From positions 23,102 through 87,101 of IMG/VR virus record IMGVR_UViG_3300033981_002454: a stretch of DNA of 64,000 nt. One strand, written 5' to 3'. Origin of the DNA: a virus. The translations under genes were made by a program, and so were the position numbers. Below the pieces are notes generated by a model. It ran no database searches. It was not told where the DNA came from and worked only from the letters and a program-made list of their open reading frames with translations. Numbering within the stretch: the stretch's first letter is position 1; each line of letters opens with the position of its first letter. Shown here piece by piece: positions 39,958 to 47,734 of this stretch.

Positions 39958-40542
39958 ATGACTTCCTCTCTATCCACTCAATCACCCGAGCTACCCCACT
40001 GGGCGACTCCCACTCCTCCCCCTCCTCAGCCGATGACCATCGGCATCGACCCCCTAGCCAATTTCTACCTGTATGACCGCAAGGACGTCATCTTCCCTGA
40101 GATCCGCGGGGCAATCACTGCCCTCCGCTTGATCCAGCTAGCAGGGAACACCGAGTCAGGCCCTCGTGATTACCTCGAGGTACGCATGATCTCTGGTGCT
40201 CCTACTCAGCCGTTTCGTCTGCTTCTGCCCGCTGATGAGCGTCCCGTGGACAGAGAACCTGGCCAGGTTTCTACTTCCAACTCCATCAAAAGCCTTCTAG
40301 GGGCGCTGCTCGTTCTTGATCTGACTACCCAGGCAGTCAAGCTGATCACCTCAAAGGGTGAGGGTCGAGTCAAGAACCGCAAGCCGACGTTCATCAATGT
40401 CTGCGTCTGCGGTCCTGACTGGGAATCCATCGCCCAGGTCAGAGCTGAAAACATCGGCGGCTCCAAAGCCGACATGGTTGCAGCCATCGCCCAAATCAAT
40501 CAATCCCTTCAGCAAGGGGTAGTGGCCCTCCCCAGCCGCTAG
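39958..40542 (+). CDS. Hypothetical early protein
   Basis: This 194-residue protein starts at ATG 39958. After a proline-rich start it has a compact beta-rich domain (NFYLYDRKDVIFPEIRGAIT, DYLEVRMISGAPTQPFRLLL) and helical parts (SIKSLLGALLVLDLTTQAVK), ending with AQINQSLQQGVVALPSR. An OB-like or ssDNA-related fold is possible but not provable by eye. It has its own hairpin element, and the DUF932 gene follows. Confidence 0.55.
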   Translation: MTSSLSTQSPELPHWATPTPPPPQPMTIGIDPLANFYLYDRKDVIFPEIRGAITALRLIQLAGNTESGPRDYLEVRMISGAPTQPFRLLLPADERPVDREPGQVSTSNSIKSLLGALLVLDLTTQAVKLITSKGEGRVKNRKPTFINVCVCGPDWESIAQVRAENIGGSKADMVAAIAQINQSLQQGVVALPSR

Positions 40543-40585
40543 CCCCGTCTTCTCCTTTCACTTTCTCATCCATTTCTTAAATCCC

Positions 40586-41674
40586 ATGGCACACGAAGTC
40601 ACTTCTGCAGTCTTCATGCACGGCACTGCCGCCTGGCACCCCGAAGGCGACGTCATCGAAGGCACCATGCCCGCCCCTGACGCCTTCCGTCGCTACGGAG
40701 CTCTCTTCCCTGTGGAGAAGCTCCAGCTCTGGGCCGGCGACCTCAGCAATCCTGAGCTCCTCGATGCCATTGCCCTGGCGGCTGACCAGCCCTTCTCTAC
40801 CCCGCAAGAGCGTGGAGAAGCCATCCACCAGGCCGCGTATCAGCACCTGATCAGCATGGCGGACAGCCGTGTTGCCATCTGGCGTCCCGACACCCGCAAG
40901 ATCCTCGGCACCGCCAGCCCCGATTACAAGATCATCCCCAACCAGCGCCTGCTGGATTTCGCTTCTGCCCTACGGGAAGAATGCGACATGGATGCTGTGA
41001 TCGTCCTGCGCGAGGGTGCCAAGGTGGCCTTCACTGCCAAGATCCGCGGCACTGACCAGCAGGTCATCCCTGGTGACAAGGTCTACCGCAACATCGTCGG
41101 CTACCTCGGCCACGACGGCAGCACTGCCTTCGGAGGGATCTTCACTGACACCAGGGTCGTCTGTTTGAACACCCTCGGCTACGCCATGAACGACGCTAAC
41201 CGCCACGGCCGGCAGTTCACCATCAAGCACACCGAGAACGATGTGGCCCAAATCGATCGCATCCTCTCCAGTATCGACATTGCTCGCCAGAGCTTTGCCC
41301 AGGTCGTCGATGAGTACCGCGCCATGCGGGAGGTGCCCATGACCACCGATCTCTACCGGCACTTCCTTGAGCAGGTCTACGAAAAGCAAATCCCATCTGT
41401 CCGCATGGACAACGGCGACACCCGCCCTGGCTCCATCGAAGACATGCCCCGCAAGTGGGCCAAGCTCGAGCACGCCTGGAATTACGGCCTCGGCCGTGAC
41501 ATCCCGGGCGTTGCAGGCACCCTCTACTGGGGCCTCAATGCCGTCACCGAAGTCGAATCCTCCGGCAAGACCCAAGGCGCCGGCAAGCGCCGCATCCACT
41601 CGGCCCTCTTCGGCACCGGCGCTGGTGTCATCAAGCGGGCCAATGAAGTCGCCCGCGAACTGGTCCATGCCTGA
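40586..41674 (+). CDS. DUF932 phage/plasmid protein
   Basis: This 362-residue protein shows the course of DUF932 (TIGR03299-type) proteins: MAHEVTSAVFMHGTAAWHPE at the N-terminus, AIWRPDTRKILGTASPDYKI and IIPNQRLLDFASALREE in the middle, and TDTRVVCLNTLGYAMNDANR followed by the C-terminal helices. These proteins are common on phages and plasmids near replication genes and are thought to act in DNA metabolism; their activity is unknown. It starts at ATG 40586 after a pyrimidine-rich leader without Shine-Dalgarno, as is usual in this region. Length is normal for the family. Confidence 0.85.
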   Translation: MAHEVTSAVFMHGTAAWHPEGDVIEGTMPAPDAFRRYGALFPVEKLQLWAGDLSNPELLDAIALAADQPFSTPQERGEAIHQAAYQHLISMADSRVAIWRPDTRKILGTASPDYKIIPNQRLLDFASALREECDMDAVIVLREGAKVAFTAKIRGTDQQVIPGDKVYRNIVGYLGHDGSTAFGGIFTDTRVVCLNTLGYAMNDANRHGRQFTIKHTENDVAQIDRILSSIDIARQSFAQVVDEYRAMREVPMTTDLYRHFLEQVYEKQIPSVRMDNGDTRPGSIEDMPRKWAKLEHAWNYGLGRDIPGVAGTLYWGLNAVTEVESSGKTQGAGKRRIHSALFGTGAGVIKRANEVARELVHA

Positions 41675-41742
41675 TCGCTTCCGCCAACGGGGCCGCGCTT
41701 GGCGGCCCTTCTCCTTCTATTTCCACCTGCACCCACTATCAA

Positions 41743-42174
41743 ATGGGCTACACACATTACTGGCAGCAATCCAAAGACTTTACCCTTGATCAATGGTCTG
41801 CAATCTGCAGAGATACTCGCAAGATTGTCTCGTACTGCGGGGAGCAGGGAATCGCTCTACAGGCCGAATACGACAACAATCTCCCTCCTCTTGTAACAAA
41901 GTCGGAAATTCGACTTAACGGTGCTGGTGGGGACGGCTACGAGACTTTTCATGTCCCATTCAGTCCTGGTCGCGCTGATAGGGAATTCAACTTCTGCAAA
42001 ACAGCGCACAAACCCTATGACCTAGCCGTCTGTCTCTGTCTCTTGCGTATAGCCCACCACTGCCCCGCTTTCTCCTTCTCTTCCGATGGGGAATGGAGAA
42101 CAGATTGGCTCATGCCGCGAGGAGCCTACAGACATCTTTTCAAGGAAGCACCCCCACAGCGCTCAGTGGTTTGA
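41743..42174 (+). CDS. MGYTHYW-type conserved hypothetical protein
   Basis: This 143-residue protein begins MGYTHYWQQSKDFTLDQWSA, a start that recurs in a widespread phage and bacterial family of unknown function. It has a central RLNGAGGDGYETFHV segment and a C-terminal SFSSDGEWRTDWLMPRGAYR segment typical of that group. No catalytic residues can be named. It is probably cotranscribed with the DUF932 gene, 68 bases upstream. Confidence 0.75.
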   Translation: MGYTHYWQQSKDFTLDQWSAICRDTRKIVSYCGEQGIALQAEYDNNLPPLVTKSEIRLNGAGGDGYETFHVPFSPGRADREFNFCKTAHKPYDLAVCLCLLRIAHHCPAFSFSSDGEWRTDWLMPRGAYRHLFKEAPPQRSVV

Positions 42175-42222
42175 GTATTCAGCGCTTTCCCCGGAGCCGC
42201 TGATTCCTAGTTCGTTGGGCCC

Positions 42223-42247
42223 ACTCAGCAGTGCACACTGCCTGTTT
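42223..42247 (+). promoter_or_regulatory. Early-gene hairpin element, copy 9
   Basis: CTCAGCAGTGCACACTGCCTGTT has the stem AGCAG/CTGTT with one G.T pair. It is 47 bases before ATG 42295. Confidence 0.72.
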
Positions 42248-42294
42248 CGGTGCGCAGTTCCCCTTATCCCTGAACTCTCTACCTCATTTCATTC

Positions 42295-43692
42295 ATGGCA
42301 ACATTTCAGCTCACCATCAGCCCCGAATACGTCAGTGACTGGGGCATCTACGAGGGTGTTCGCGAAGTCATCCAGAACGCCCTCGATGCCCGTGATATCG
42401 GCCACGAGCTCTCCATCAGTCACACCGGCCGCCACTTGCGTGTCAGTAGCAGTGGCGCCAAGCTGCAGCGCAATGTCTGGCTCATGGGCCAGACCACCAA
42501 GGCTGGTGATGACTCCCAGCGCGGTCACTTCGGTGAAGGCCTCAAGCTCGGCGCCCTTGCTCTAGCCCGGGCTGGTCGTCAGATCCGCTTCCTCAATGGT
42601 GACGAATCCTGGACGCCACTCATTGCTCCATCCAAGGAGTTCGGCCAGGACGTTCTGACCATCCGCACCCGTCATCTCCCTAGGGCCGCAGAGGATTTCG
42701 TCGTTGAAGTCCAAATCACTCTTGCCGAATGGCGTTCCTTCCGTGATCGCTTCCTCGATTTCCAGGACACAACAGCCATCAAGACCACCAGCGGCCAGGT
42801 CCTGATGGAGCCCAAATTCCACAGCCAGTCCTACGTCAAAGGCATCTGGGTGGAAGGCGATGACAACCTTCAGTACGGCTACAACTTTCTCCATGCCTCG
42901 ACCGATCGGGACCGGCGCATGGTCAACAGCTATGACGCCAAGTACAACAGGGTCAAGCTGTGGGAGCAGTTGTTTAACCACTTCGAGGAGAGCCGAGAAG
43001 CATTCACCGACAGCATCGGCTCCGAATCCGTGGCCCAGCAAGTCCTGGATCTCCTGGCTTCTGGCAAGCAAGACCTCTGCTACTACGAGTTCGCCACTCC
43101 CGATCATGGCCTCCGCGCTTGCGTCGAGGGACTCTTCCGAGATGCCCATGGCGACACCGCCATCCCTGTCCACTCCGCCTCCGACTACAAGGAGGCCGGC
43201 CACTACGGACGGATGGGAATCCTCTCCTCCAAGCTCCTCTGTGATTTCTTCAAGGGCAGCGACCTTGATCTTGATCAGATCAAAAAGAGCGAGGTCGGTG
43301 CCATCACTCAGACCTACACCATTGCTGATCTCACAGAAAGCGAGCAGGTGATCTACCTGCGTGGCATGGGATTGGTCGGCGGCGCTGGACTTGCGCTCGA
43401 GTTGGCACCCCTGCTCGGGCGCGTCAGCATCGTCGACTTCTCTAGTCCCACCATCCTCGGGACCCATCACGCCTCCACTGGAAAAATCAGGGTCTCCCGC
43501 TGCTCCCTGGTATCGATGGAATCCTTCCTATCGGTCCTAGTCCATGAGTTGGCCCACGACTGCGGCACTGACGGCAGCGTGCAACACGACCGGGCGCAAG
43601 CTGCCATCTGGGCCAAGGCTGTCGCCTCCTTGATGGAGCAGTCCACCCCGCCAGCCCTCGCCGCTACTGCTGCCTGCATCGGCGCCAACTGA
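42295..43692 (+). CDS. GHKL-type ATPase with C-terminal zincin-like motif
   Basis: This 465-residue protein has the N-box GVREVIQNALDARD (residues 21-34, with Asn28) and the glycine box GHFGEGLKLG (77-86) of GHKL ATPases such as Hsp90, MutL and gyrase B. Near the C-terminus is VHELAHDCGTDGSVQHD, with HELAH at 417-421, the zinc-binding core of gluzincin/metzincin-like peptidases. The central 250 residues are unassigned. An ATP-driven clamp joined to a metallopeptidase could attack or remodel a protein; possibilities include host takeover or anti-defence. It has its own hairpin element. Both motifs are seen; the joint function is inferred. Confidence 0.75.
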   Translation: MATFQLTISPEYVSDWGIYEGVREVIQNALDARDIGHELSISHTGRHLRVSSSGAKLQRNVWLMGQTTKAGDDSQRGHFGEGLKLGALALARAGRQIRFLNGDESWTPLIAPSKEFGQDVLTIRTRHLPRAAEDFVVEVQITLAEWRSFRDRFLDFQDTTAIKTTSGQVLMEPKFHSQSYVKGIWVEGDDNLQYGYNFLHASTDRDRRMVNSYDAKYNRVKLWEQLFNHFEESREAFTDSIGSESVAQQVLDLLASGKQDLCYYEFATPDHGLRACVEGLFRDAHGDTAIPVHSASDYKEAGHYGRMGILSSKLLCDFFKGSDLDLDQIKKSEVGAITQTYTIADLTESEQVIYLRGMGLVGGAGLALELAPLLGRVSIVDFSSPTILGTHHASTGKIRVSRCSLVSMESFLSVLVHELAHDCGTDGSVQHDRAQAAIWAKAVASLMEQSTPPALAATAACIGAN

Positions 43693-43730
43693 TCCCACTC
43701 CTTCCCTCCACTCACCCCTCCTGACTCATC

Positions 43731-43889
43731 ATGACCCTCAAGATCTACGAGCCCAACAAAAAGCAACCCTTCCTCGAGGCCAATGGCACTGCCAGAGACC
43801 TCGCACGGCTTGCAAGACAACACGAGCGGGCCTATGGTCCGTGCGTTGTTGTGATTGCTGACGAGCGTTGTCACCTTCCCAGACCCTAG
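43731..43889 (+). CDS. Small early protein
   Basis: This 52-residue protein (MTLKIYEPNKKQPFLEANGT) starts at ATG 43731 and ends at TAG 43887-43889. It has a basic helix (ARDLARLARQHERAYG) then a hydrophobic strand (CVVVIADERC). It follows the ATPase gene by 38 bases with the usual pyrimidine-rich leader. No family is known. Confidence 0.55.
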   Translation: MTLKIYEPNKKQPFLEANGTARDLARLARQHERAYGPCVVVIADERCHLPRP

Positions 43890-43907
43890 CCTGTGCCACT
43901 TATCCCA

Positions 43908-44231
43908 ATGATCAACATCCTTGACAGACTTGTCTTACTTCTGAGCCCTGTCGCCCGTGTGCGACGTTCTGCTGGATGGTCCCTCCATGAAGGCACCTGG
44001 TATGCACCCTTCCACCACGACGGAAAGCCGATCCCTGAACGGGACTGGCTCCTTGAGGGAGATCCCCTCCCTGAGCACCCGGAATACGGGGGCTTCATCG
44101 CAGCCGCATTTCACTACGAGGCCCTGGACAATGACCTTGATCCTGGGTGCCTTGCATGCGGCGCTGCGTTTCCTGGCTACCGATCTCTACCTGCTTCTTC
44201 AGGGGAGAGTTCGGCTGGATCAACTCATTGA
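43908..44231 (+). CDS. Small hypothetical protein
   Basis: The 107-residue frame starts at ATG 43908 (MINILDRLVLLLSPVARVRR). The first 75 residues, with SAGWSLHEGTWYAPFHHDGK and PEHPEYGGFIAAAFHYEALD, look like real protein. The last 30 lie over the next gene's start and are Ser/Gly/Pro-rich. A frameshift joining it to the following frame is possible. Confidence 0.5.
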   Translation: MINILDRLVLLLSPVARVRRSAGWSLHEGTWYAPFHHDGKPIPERDWLLEGDPLPEHPEYGGFIAAAFHYEALDNDLDPGCLACGAAFPGYRSLPASSGESSAGSTH

Positions 44232-44436
44232 TGATCCACACCACTTGGCTACCTACCGGTTTGCCCTGGCTTGGCCCAGATCAATCCCAGGTCGCCATCT
44301 CACCCTGCCCGGGATTGCTCACATCCTGGCGCGAACCTCCTGTGATGCACGAGAAGCGTTGTGTCCACCACTGACGTTTGTTGTGCTGCACGGTGAGCCC
44401 CTCCCTTATTCACTCAGTTCTCGCATTTCGCAATGA
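44131..44436 (+). CDS. Small hypothetical protein
   Basis: This 101-residue protein is read from ATG 44131 (MTLILGALHAALRFLATDLY). It is helical and hydrophobic in its first third and ends ...YSLSSRISQ with a stop that overlaps the next start. It overlaps the previous frame by 101 bases. It may be an independent gene or the continuation of that gene after a shift. Confidence 0.45.
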   Translation: MTLILGALHAALRFLATDLYLLLQGRVRLDQLIDDPHHLATYRFALAWPRSIPGRHLTLPGIAHILARTSCDAREALCPPLTFVVLHGEPLPYSLSSRISQ

Positions 44437-44597
44437 CTATCCATTTGGATTCCCTTTACGGCGGCCACTGGGGTGAACACCCAGCCTTTCCGCCTAGTGA
44501 CTGGGCCCACGAAGCCCTTGAGGGCGACACCCGTCTCGGCTACTGGGACTGGGTTCAGCGACAGATCGACATCGCAGAAGAGTCTGACGATGACTGA
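44433..44597 (+). CDS. Small acidic protein
   Basis: This 54-residue protein (MTIHLDSLYGGHWGEHPAFP) ends in a strongly acidic helix (IDIAEESDDD). Its start overlaps the previous stop (ATGA). Its last codons lie in the first copy of a 65-base direct repeat. Such small acidic proteins can be DNA mimics or host-factor inhibitors, but nothing specific is visible. Confidence 0.5.
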   Translation: MTIHLDSLYGGHWGEHPAFPPSDWAHEALEGDTRLGYWDWVQRQIDIAEESDDD

Positions 44598-44649
44598 CTC
44601 CTGGTGCTGACCGCCTAATCCAACTATCCGGAACAACCTCTGAGTTCAA
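44585..44649 (+). repeat. 65-base direct repeat, copy A
   Basis: It runs from the last codons of the acidic small gene (TGACGATGACTGACTCCTGG) through CCGCCTAATCCAACTATCCG to the leader of the next gene, and matches 45139-45203 with about three changes. Confidence 0.85.
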
Positions 44650-44655
44650 AGCCCA

Positions 44656-44856
44656 ATGAAACCCGTCGACCGCAACCAGTTCTTTTCTGAAATCAATCGC
44701 CTCTCAACAGCAGGTATCAACATTCATCCGCGAATTGTCAACGACCGCTGGCCCTACCGCTCGGAGTGGCGCACGCTCGACACCTCTCGCAGGCTGATCG
44801 GCGTCAGCCAAGGGGAAGCCACTTCTCCTGGGGCTACTGCTTACTTCCTGCCATGA
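44656..44856 (+). CDS. Small early protein
   Basis: This 66-residue basic protein (MKPVDRNQFFSEINRLSTAG) contains EWRTLDTSRRLIGVSQGEAT and ends in a short hydrophobic tail. It sits right after repeat copy A and is coupled by ATGA to the next gene. No family is recognised. Confidence 0.55.
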   Translation: MKPVDRNQFFSEINRLSTAGINIHPRIVNDRWPYRSEWRTLDTSRRLIGVSQGEATSPGATAYFLP

Positions 44857-45074
44857 GCCACTCAATGCCTGACCTATTTCCAGGTCCCAACGATGAGGTC
44901 CTCCGCCAGGTCGCCAACGAACTCTATGGCCGCGATGGCGAACTTGAGTTCGACGACGACGCCAAGATTAGCAGGGAAGACGAAGACGGCGCCTACGTCC
45001 AATGCTGGCGCTGGATCTACTACGAAGACGTCGTGACTCACCTCGCCCGGGCTTGTGACCCCCTTACCCCATGA
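44853..45074 (+). CDS. Small early protein
   Basis: This 73-residue acidic protein (MSHSMPDLFPGPNDEVLRQV) contains YGRDGELEFDDDAKISREDE and a tryptophan-rich end (CWRWIYYEDVV). It overlaps genes on both sides by four bases. Function unknown. Confidence 0.55.
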   Translation: MSHSMPDLFPGPNDEVLRQVANELYGRDGELEFDDDAKISREDEDGAYVQCWRWIYYEDVVTHLARACDPLTP

Positions 45075-45151
45075 AACAACTACTTTTGATTGCTCCCCCT
45101 GCCGTGGAAGTTGCCTTGTTCGGCGCCCAACCCTTCTTTGACGATGACTGA
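45071..45151 (+). CDS. Very small protein ending in DDD
   Basis: This 26-residue frame (MKQLLLIAPPAVEVALFGAQ) is coupled by ATGA to the previous gene and ends PFFDDD in repeat copy B, matching the end of the gene at 44433-44597. It may be a remnant of a duplicated gene whose 3' end was kept. Confidence 0.4.
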   Translation: MKQLLLIAPPAVEVALFGAQPFFDDD

Positions 45152-45203
45152 CTCCTGGTGTTGACCGCCTAATCCAACTATCCGGAAAAACCTCTGAGTT
45201 CAA
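45139..45203 (+). repeat. 65-base direct repeat, copy B
   Basis: This is a near-exact copy of 44585-44649, placed again across a stop codon and the leader of the following gene. Confidence 0.85.
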
Positions 45204-45214
45204 CACCTAAACCC

Positions 45215-45613
45215 ATGACTGAACAACAGCAGCACCCCAGCAGCCCGCCTCAAGAGATGCGAGTCAAATGGAGAAAAGAAGCTCCATGGGATTATCCCGA
45301 CTATGACAAACTCTCTGATTATTTAATTGCCCAGGCCGCCCGATGGGCCTGGGACCAGCGCGAGCCGGAGATTCAGGCCGCTGCAGATGCTGAGCTGGAA
45401 GCATGCTTGCATCATTTACGTGCCGAGTGGTATCCACAAGCCGTGATCGATGATCTCCGCGTCGCCCGACGCCCCAAGCCGCCGAGCTTGAAGGAGCAGG
45501 CCTTGGAAGCGCTTGAGGCGCACTTTGATGCCATAGAAGCCGGCGTGCCAACTTATCGACCTGCCCACAAAGCAATCCTCCGCCGCGCTATAGCGGCTCT
45601 CCCTGATGGGTAA
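45215..45613 (+). CDS. Hypothetical early protein
   Basis: This 132-residue helical protein (MTEQQQHPSSPPQEMRVKWR) contains YPDYDKLSDYLIAQAARWAW and SLKEQALEALEAHFDAIEAG and ends ALPDG. Similar short helical proteins with an A-L-E-A-L motif occur in cyanophages without known function. It overlaps the next gene by eight bases. Confidence 0.6.
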   Translation: MTEQQQHPSSPPQEMRVKWRKEAPWDYPDYDKLSDYLIAQAARWAWDQREPEIQAAADAELEACLHHLRAEWYPQAVIDDLRVARRPKPPSLKEQALEALEAHFDAIEAGVPTYRPAHKAILRRAIAALPDG

Positions 45614-45896
45614 AACGCTTCCCTCGCTTCCAACACGAATCGAAATGACCGAGATCACCCAACCAGGCCTATTCATGGAAACGCCCGAAATCATCCAACC
45701 AGATCTGGCTCATGCCTACGCCGCTCTTGCCAGGCATGTTGCTGCTATTGATATGGCACTCAAGTGTGGGAACGCCCACCAGGATGATAGACATCGCTAC
45801 GTTCAAGGACTGATCAGGGCGGAAGTCCAAGCCGCCATGGAAGTCATTCATCGCTACGAAAACCCCTTTTACCGCATCCCCTCCCCCCGGCCCTGA
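45606..45896 (+). CDS. Hypothetical early protein
   Basis: This 96-residue protein starts at ATG 45606; starts at Met14 or Met24 are also possible. The core (YAALARHVAAIDMALKCGNA, then RYVQGLIRAEVQAAMEVIHR) is helical with a possible metal-binding His/Cys pattern, though not one I recognise. Confidence 0.5.
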   Translation: MGKTLPSLPTRIEMTEITQPGLFMETPEIIQPDLAHAYAALARHVAAIDMALKCGNAHQDDRHRYVQGLIRAEVQAAMEVIHRYENPFYRIPSPRP

Positions 45897-45909
45897 GCCG
45901 GTAATTCTC

Positions 45910-46314
45910 ATGCACGAACACATCAAAAAACTCTGGGTCGACGCCCTGCGCTCAGGTAACTACCAGCAGGGCATTGGCCAGCTCCGCTGCGGGGACACTT
46001 ACTGCTGTCTGGGGGTCCTCTGCGATCTCTACGATCGCGACCAGGGTGGGCCAGGGTGGGACGACAAAGACACGACCTATCTGCGCTGCGACGCGCTTCT
46101 CCCTGGGGAGGTTGCCAAGTGGGCAGGAATAATTGCTGTTGATCCCGACTTCGCGCTGACAGGGGAGTTCAACGTCAGTTTGCCCGACTTTAGGGTTGAC
46201 GACCCTTCCTGCGCTAACCACGAATATGACCTAAGCAGTCAAAATCTGACCGATGTTAATGACAACGGTTTTTCGTTCCTTCAGATCGCTGACTTGATAG
46301 AGTCGAATCTTTAA
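45910..46314 (+). CDS. Conserved hypothetical phage protein (CCLGVLCD type)
   Basis: This 134-residue protein shows a pattern common in phage and bacterial proteins of unknown function: WVDALRSGNYQQGIGQLRCG followed by TYCCLGVLCDLY, and later NGFSFLQIADLIESNL. The conserved Cys pair and nearby Trp suggest a small compact domain. It is followed by a terminator and hairpin copy 10. The biological role is unknown. Confidence 0.75.
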   Translation: MHEHIKKLWVDALRSGNYQQGIGQLRCGDTYCCLGVLCDLYDRDQGGPGWDDKDTTYLRCDALLPGEVAKWAGIIAVDPDFALTGEFNVSLPDFRVDDPSCANHEYDLSSQNLTDVNDNGFSFLQIADLIESNL

Positions 46315-46365
46315 TTCCACGGGGGCGCAAGCTACTGCCTCCACTGTCGCATAACTCACCACCTC

Positions 46366-46389
46366 GCCGGCCAATGGGTCGGCTTTTTT
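46366..46389 (+). terminator. Rho-independent terminator
   Basis: GCCGGCC-aat-GGGTCGGC forms a short stem with T.G-type pairs, followed by six T. Hairpin element copy 10 starts about ten bases later. Confidence 0.8.
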
Positions 46390-46399
46390 ATTGCCCTTT

Positions 46400-46422
46400 C
46401 TCAGCAGTGCGCACTGCTTGCT
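46400..46422 (+). promoter_or_regulatory. Early-gene hairpin element, copy 10
   Basis: CTCAGCAGTGCGCACTGCTTGCTG contains the perfect palindrome AGCAGTGCGCACTGCT and an outer GCCC/GGGC pair. It follows a terminator and lies 37 bases before ATG 46460. Confidence 0.8.
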
Positions 46423-46459
46423 GGGCGGGCTTTCGTTTTTCTATTCAACCACTAATCAC

Positions 46460-46711
46460 ATGTATCCACGTCCCTACATGATCCGCCTGGATCACACTCC
46501 CAGGCAGGCGGAGTTCCTCTACTGGGAGCTCCTGGCTCTTCAGTCGCATTACGACTCCCTGGGTCCATCCAGTCCCTTGACCACCGATGAAGCGCTTACC
46601 CTGGCTAACACCCTGTCACGCCTCAAGTCTGAACTTGAAAAAGCGCAAGCCCTGGCTGATGTCCAGCTGCAGCAGCTCAAGCGTGATGTCTCTGCTGACT
46701 CGGCTAAGTGA
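46460..46711 (+). CDS. Small helical early protein
   Basis: This 83-residue protein (MYPRPYMIRLDHTPRQAEFL) forms one or two long helices (LANTLSRLKSELEKAQALAD) with a coiled-coil look. The start lies 37 bases after hairpin copy 10. Its stop overlaps the start region of the gp88-family gene, so they are one operon. Confidence 0.6.
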   Translation: MYPRPYMIRLDHTPRQAEFLYWELLALQSHYDSLGPSSPLTTDEALTLANTLSRLKSELEKAQALADVQLQQLKRDVSADSAK

Positions 46712-46713
46712 TC

Positions 46714-47517
46714 ATGACGGTCCTTGTTCGTCCCACCCGTGCGCTTGAGGTCAGCACCTTCCGTGAGTTGCCATTCTTCGGTCGAGGCAATGGCAAACTC
46801 CCTGATTCTTTCTTGACCTTTTCACTTCCTTCTGGGCACACCTGCCCTGGCGCCTTAGCTTGCCTTGCGCTTTCCGATCGGAATACCGGCCAAATTACGG
46901 ATGGCCCTCAACAGATCATTCGTTGCTACGAGGTCAGCACGGAGCAGCGTTATCCCACGGCTCGCAATAGCCGCTGGCGCAATTTCGATCTTGTGCGCCA
47001 TGCCGCTCCAGATGCCCTCAGGGACATCCTCCTCGGCGGCATCGAGCGCTCCAGGCAGCACAAGACCACCCATGTCCGCTGGTTTGCTGGCGGCGACTGC
47101 TTCTCAGTGGCCCTCCGTGATGGCATCATTGCCGCCGCGGAAAGAACTCCTGACTTGATCCACTACTTCTACACCAAGAATCTGCCGCTCTTTGTGGTGG
47201 GGAATCCTCCAAGACTTCTGCCCCTGCCACAAAACCTCAGGGTCACGGCATCATGGGGCGGCAAGTTCGATCACCTGATCGAGCAGGGCATCTTCCCTCG
47301 CTCTGCTCGCGTCCTCAACTATGAGCACGAAGCAGAAGCCTTGGGACTCCCCATTGACAAGACGGACTACCTGGCCTGGACTGAGACACCCTCCCACTTC
47401 TGCCACCTGAGCCACGGCTTCCAGCCCCCTGGCACCCCCGCCGCAGAGGCCATCAAAATACGTCGTCGCAACGGAGAGTTCACAGGCTATGGAAGCAAGC
47501 GCAAATCAGGAGCCTGA
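46714..47517 (+). CDS. Gp88-family protein
   Basis: This protein of 267 residues is read from ATG 46714. It has the features of the actinophage gp88 family: GNGKLPDSFLTFSLPSGHTC near the N-terminus, then CYEVSTEQRYPTARNSRWRN, HVRWFAGGDCFSVALRDGII and YFYTKNLPLF. The gp88 family has several conserved Cys residues and lies in early regions of many phages; its reaction is not known. Its C-terminal 28 bases overlap the next gene. Length is normal for the family. Confidence 0.8.
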   Translation: MTVLVRPTRALEVSTFRELPFFGRGNGKLPDSFLTFSLPSGHTCPGALACLALSDRNTGQITDGPQQIIRCYEVSTEQRYPTARNSRWRNFDLVRHAAPDALRDILLGGIERSRQHKTTHVRWFAGGDCFSVALRDGIIAAAERTPDLIHYFYTKNLPLFVVGNPPRLLPLPQNLRVTASWGGKFDHLIEQGIFPRSARVLNYEHEAEALGLPIDKTDYLAWTETPSHFCHLSHGFQPPGTPAAEAIKIRRRNGEFTGYGSKRKSGA

Positions 47518-47734
47518 CTCCATCGAGATCACTAGCCACTGCCTCTTGCGTTACTACGTTGCCCTCTCCCTCGAGGCCGCCCGTATTGACCACTACTGCC
47601 AAAGGGCGGATCGAGAGCTTAATCTCAAGACGCGGCGGATTTACTCAGCCAAGCAGTGGCTTAAGATCCTTGAGCCCTACTACCAAAAACGTTTCGCACC
47701 TGCCAACACGAGAGCGCCGCACACTAGCGATTAG
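47489..47734 (+). CDS. Small basic protein
   Basis: This 81-residue protein (MEASANQEPDSIEITSHCLL) has a helical core (YYVALSLEAARIDHYCQRAD) and a basic end. It overlaps the gp88-family gene by 29 bases and converges with the small membrane-protein pair. No family is known. Confidence 0.5.
   Translation: MEASANQEPDSIEITSHCLLRYYVALSLEAARIDHYCQRADRELNLKTRRIYSAKQWLKILEPYYQKRFAPANTRAPHTSD

Noticed and set aside
40970-41668. 232-residue minus-strand frame opposite the DUF932 gene
   Set aside because: It is Val/Asp-rich shadow sequence caused by codon bias of the DUF932 gene.
42562-43470. 302-residue minus-strand frame opposite the GHKL ATPase
   Set aside because: It is a shadow of the ATPase gene, which has clear motifs on the plus strand.
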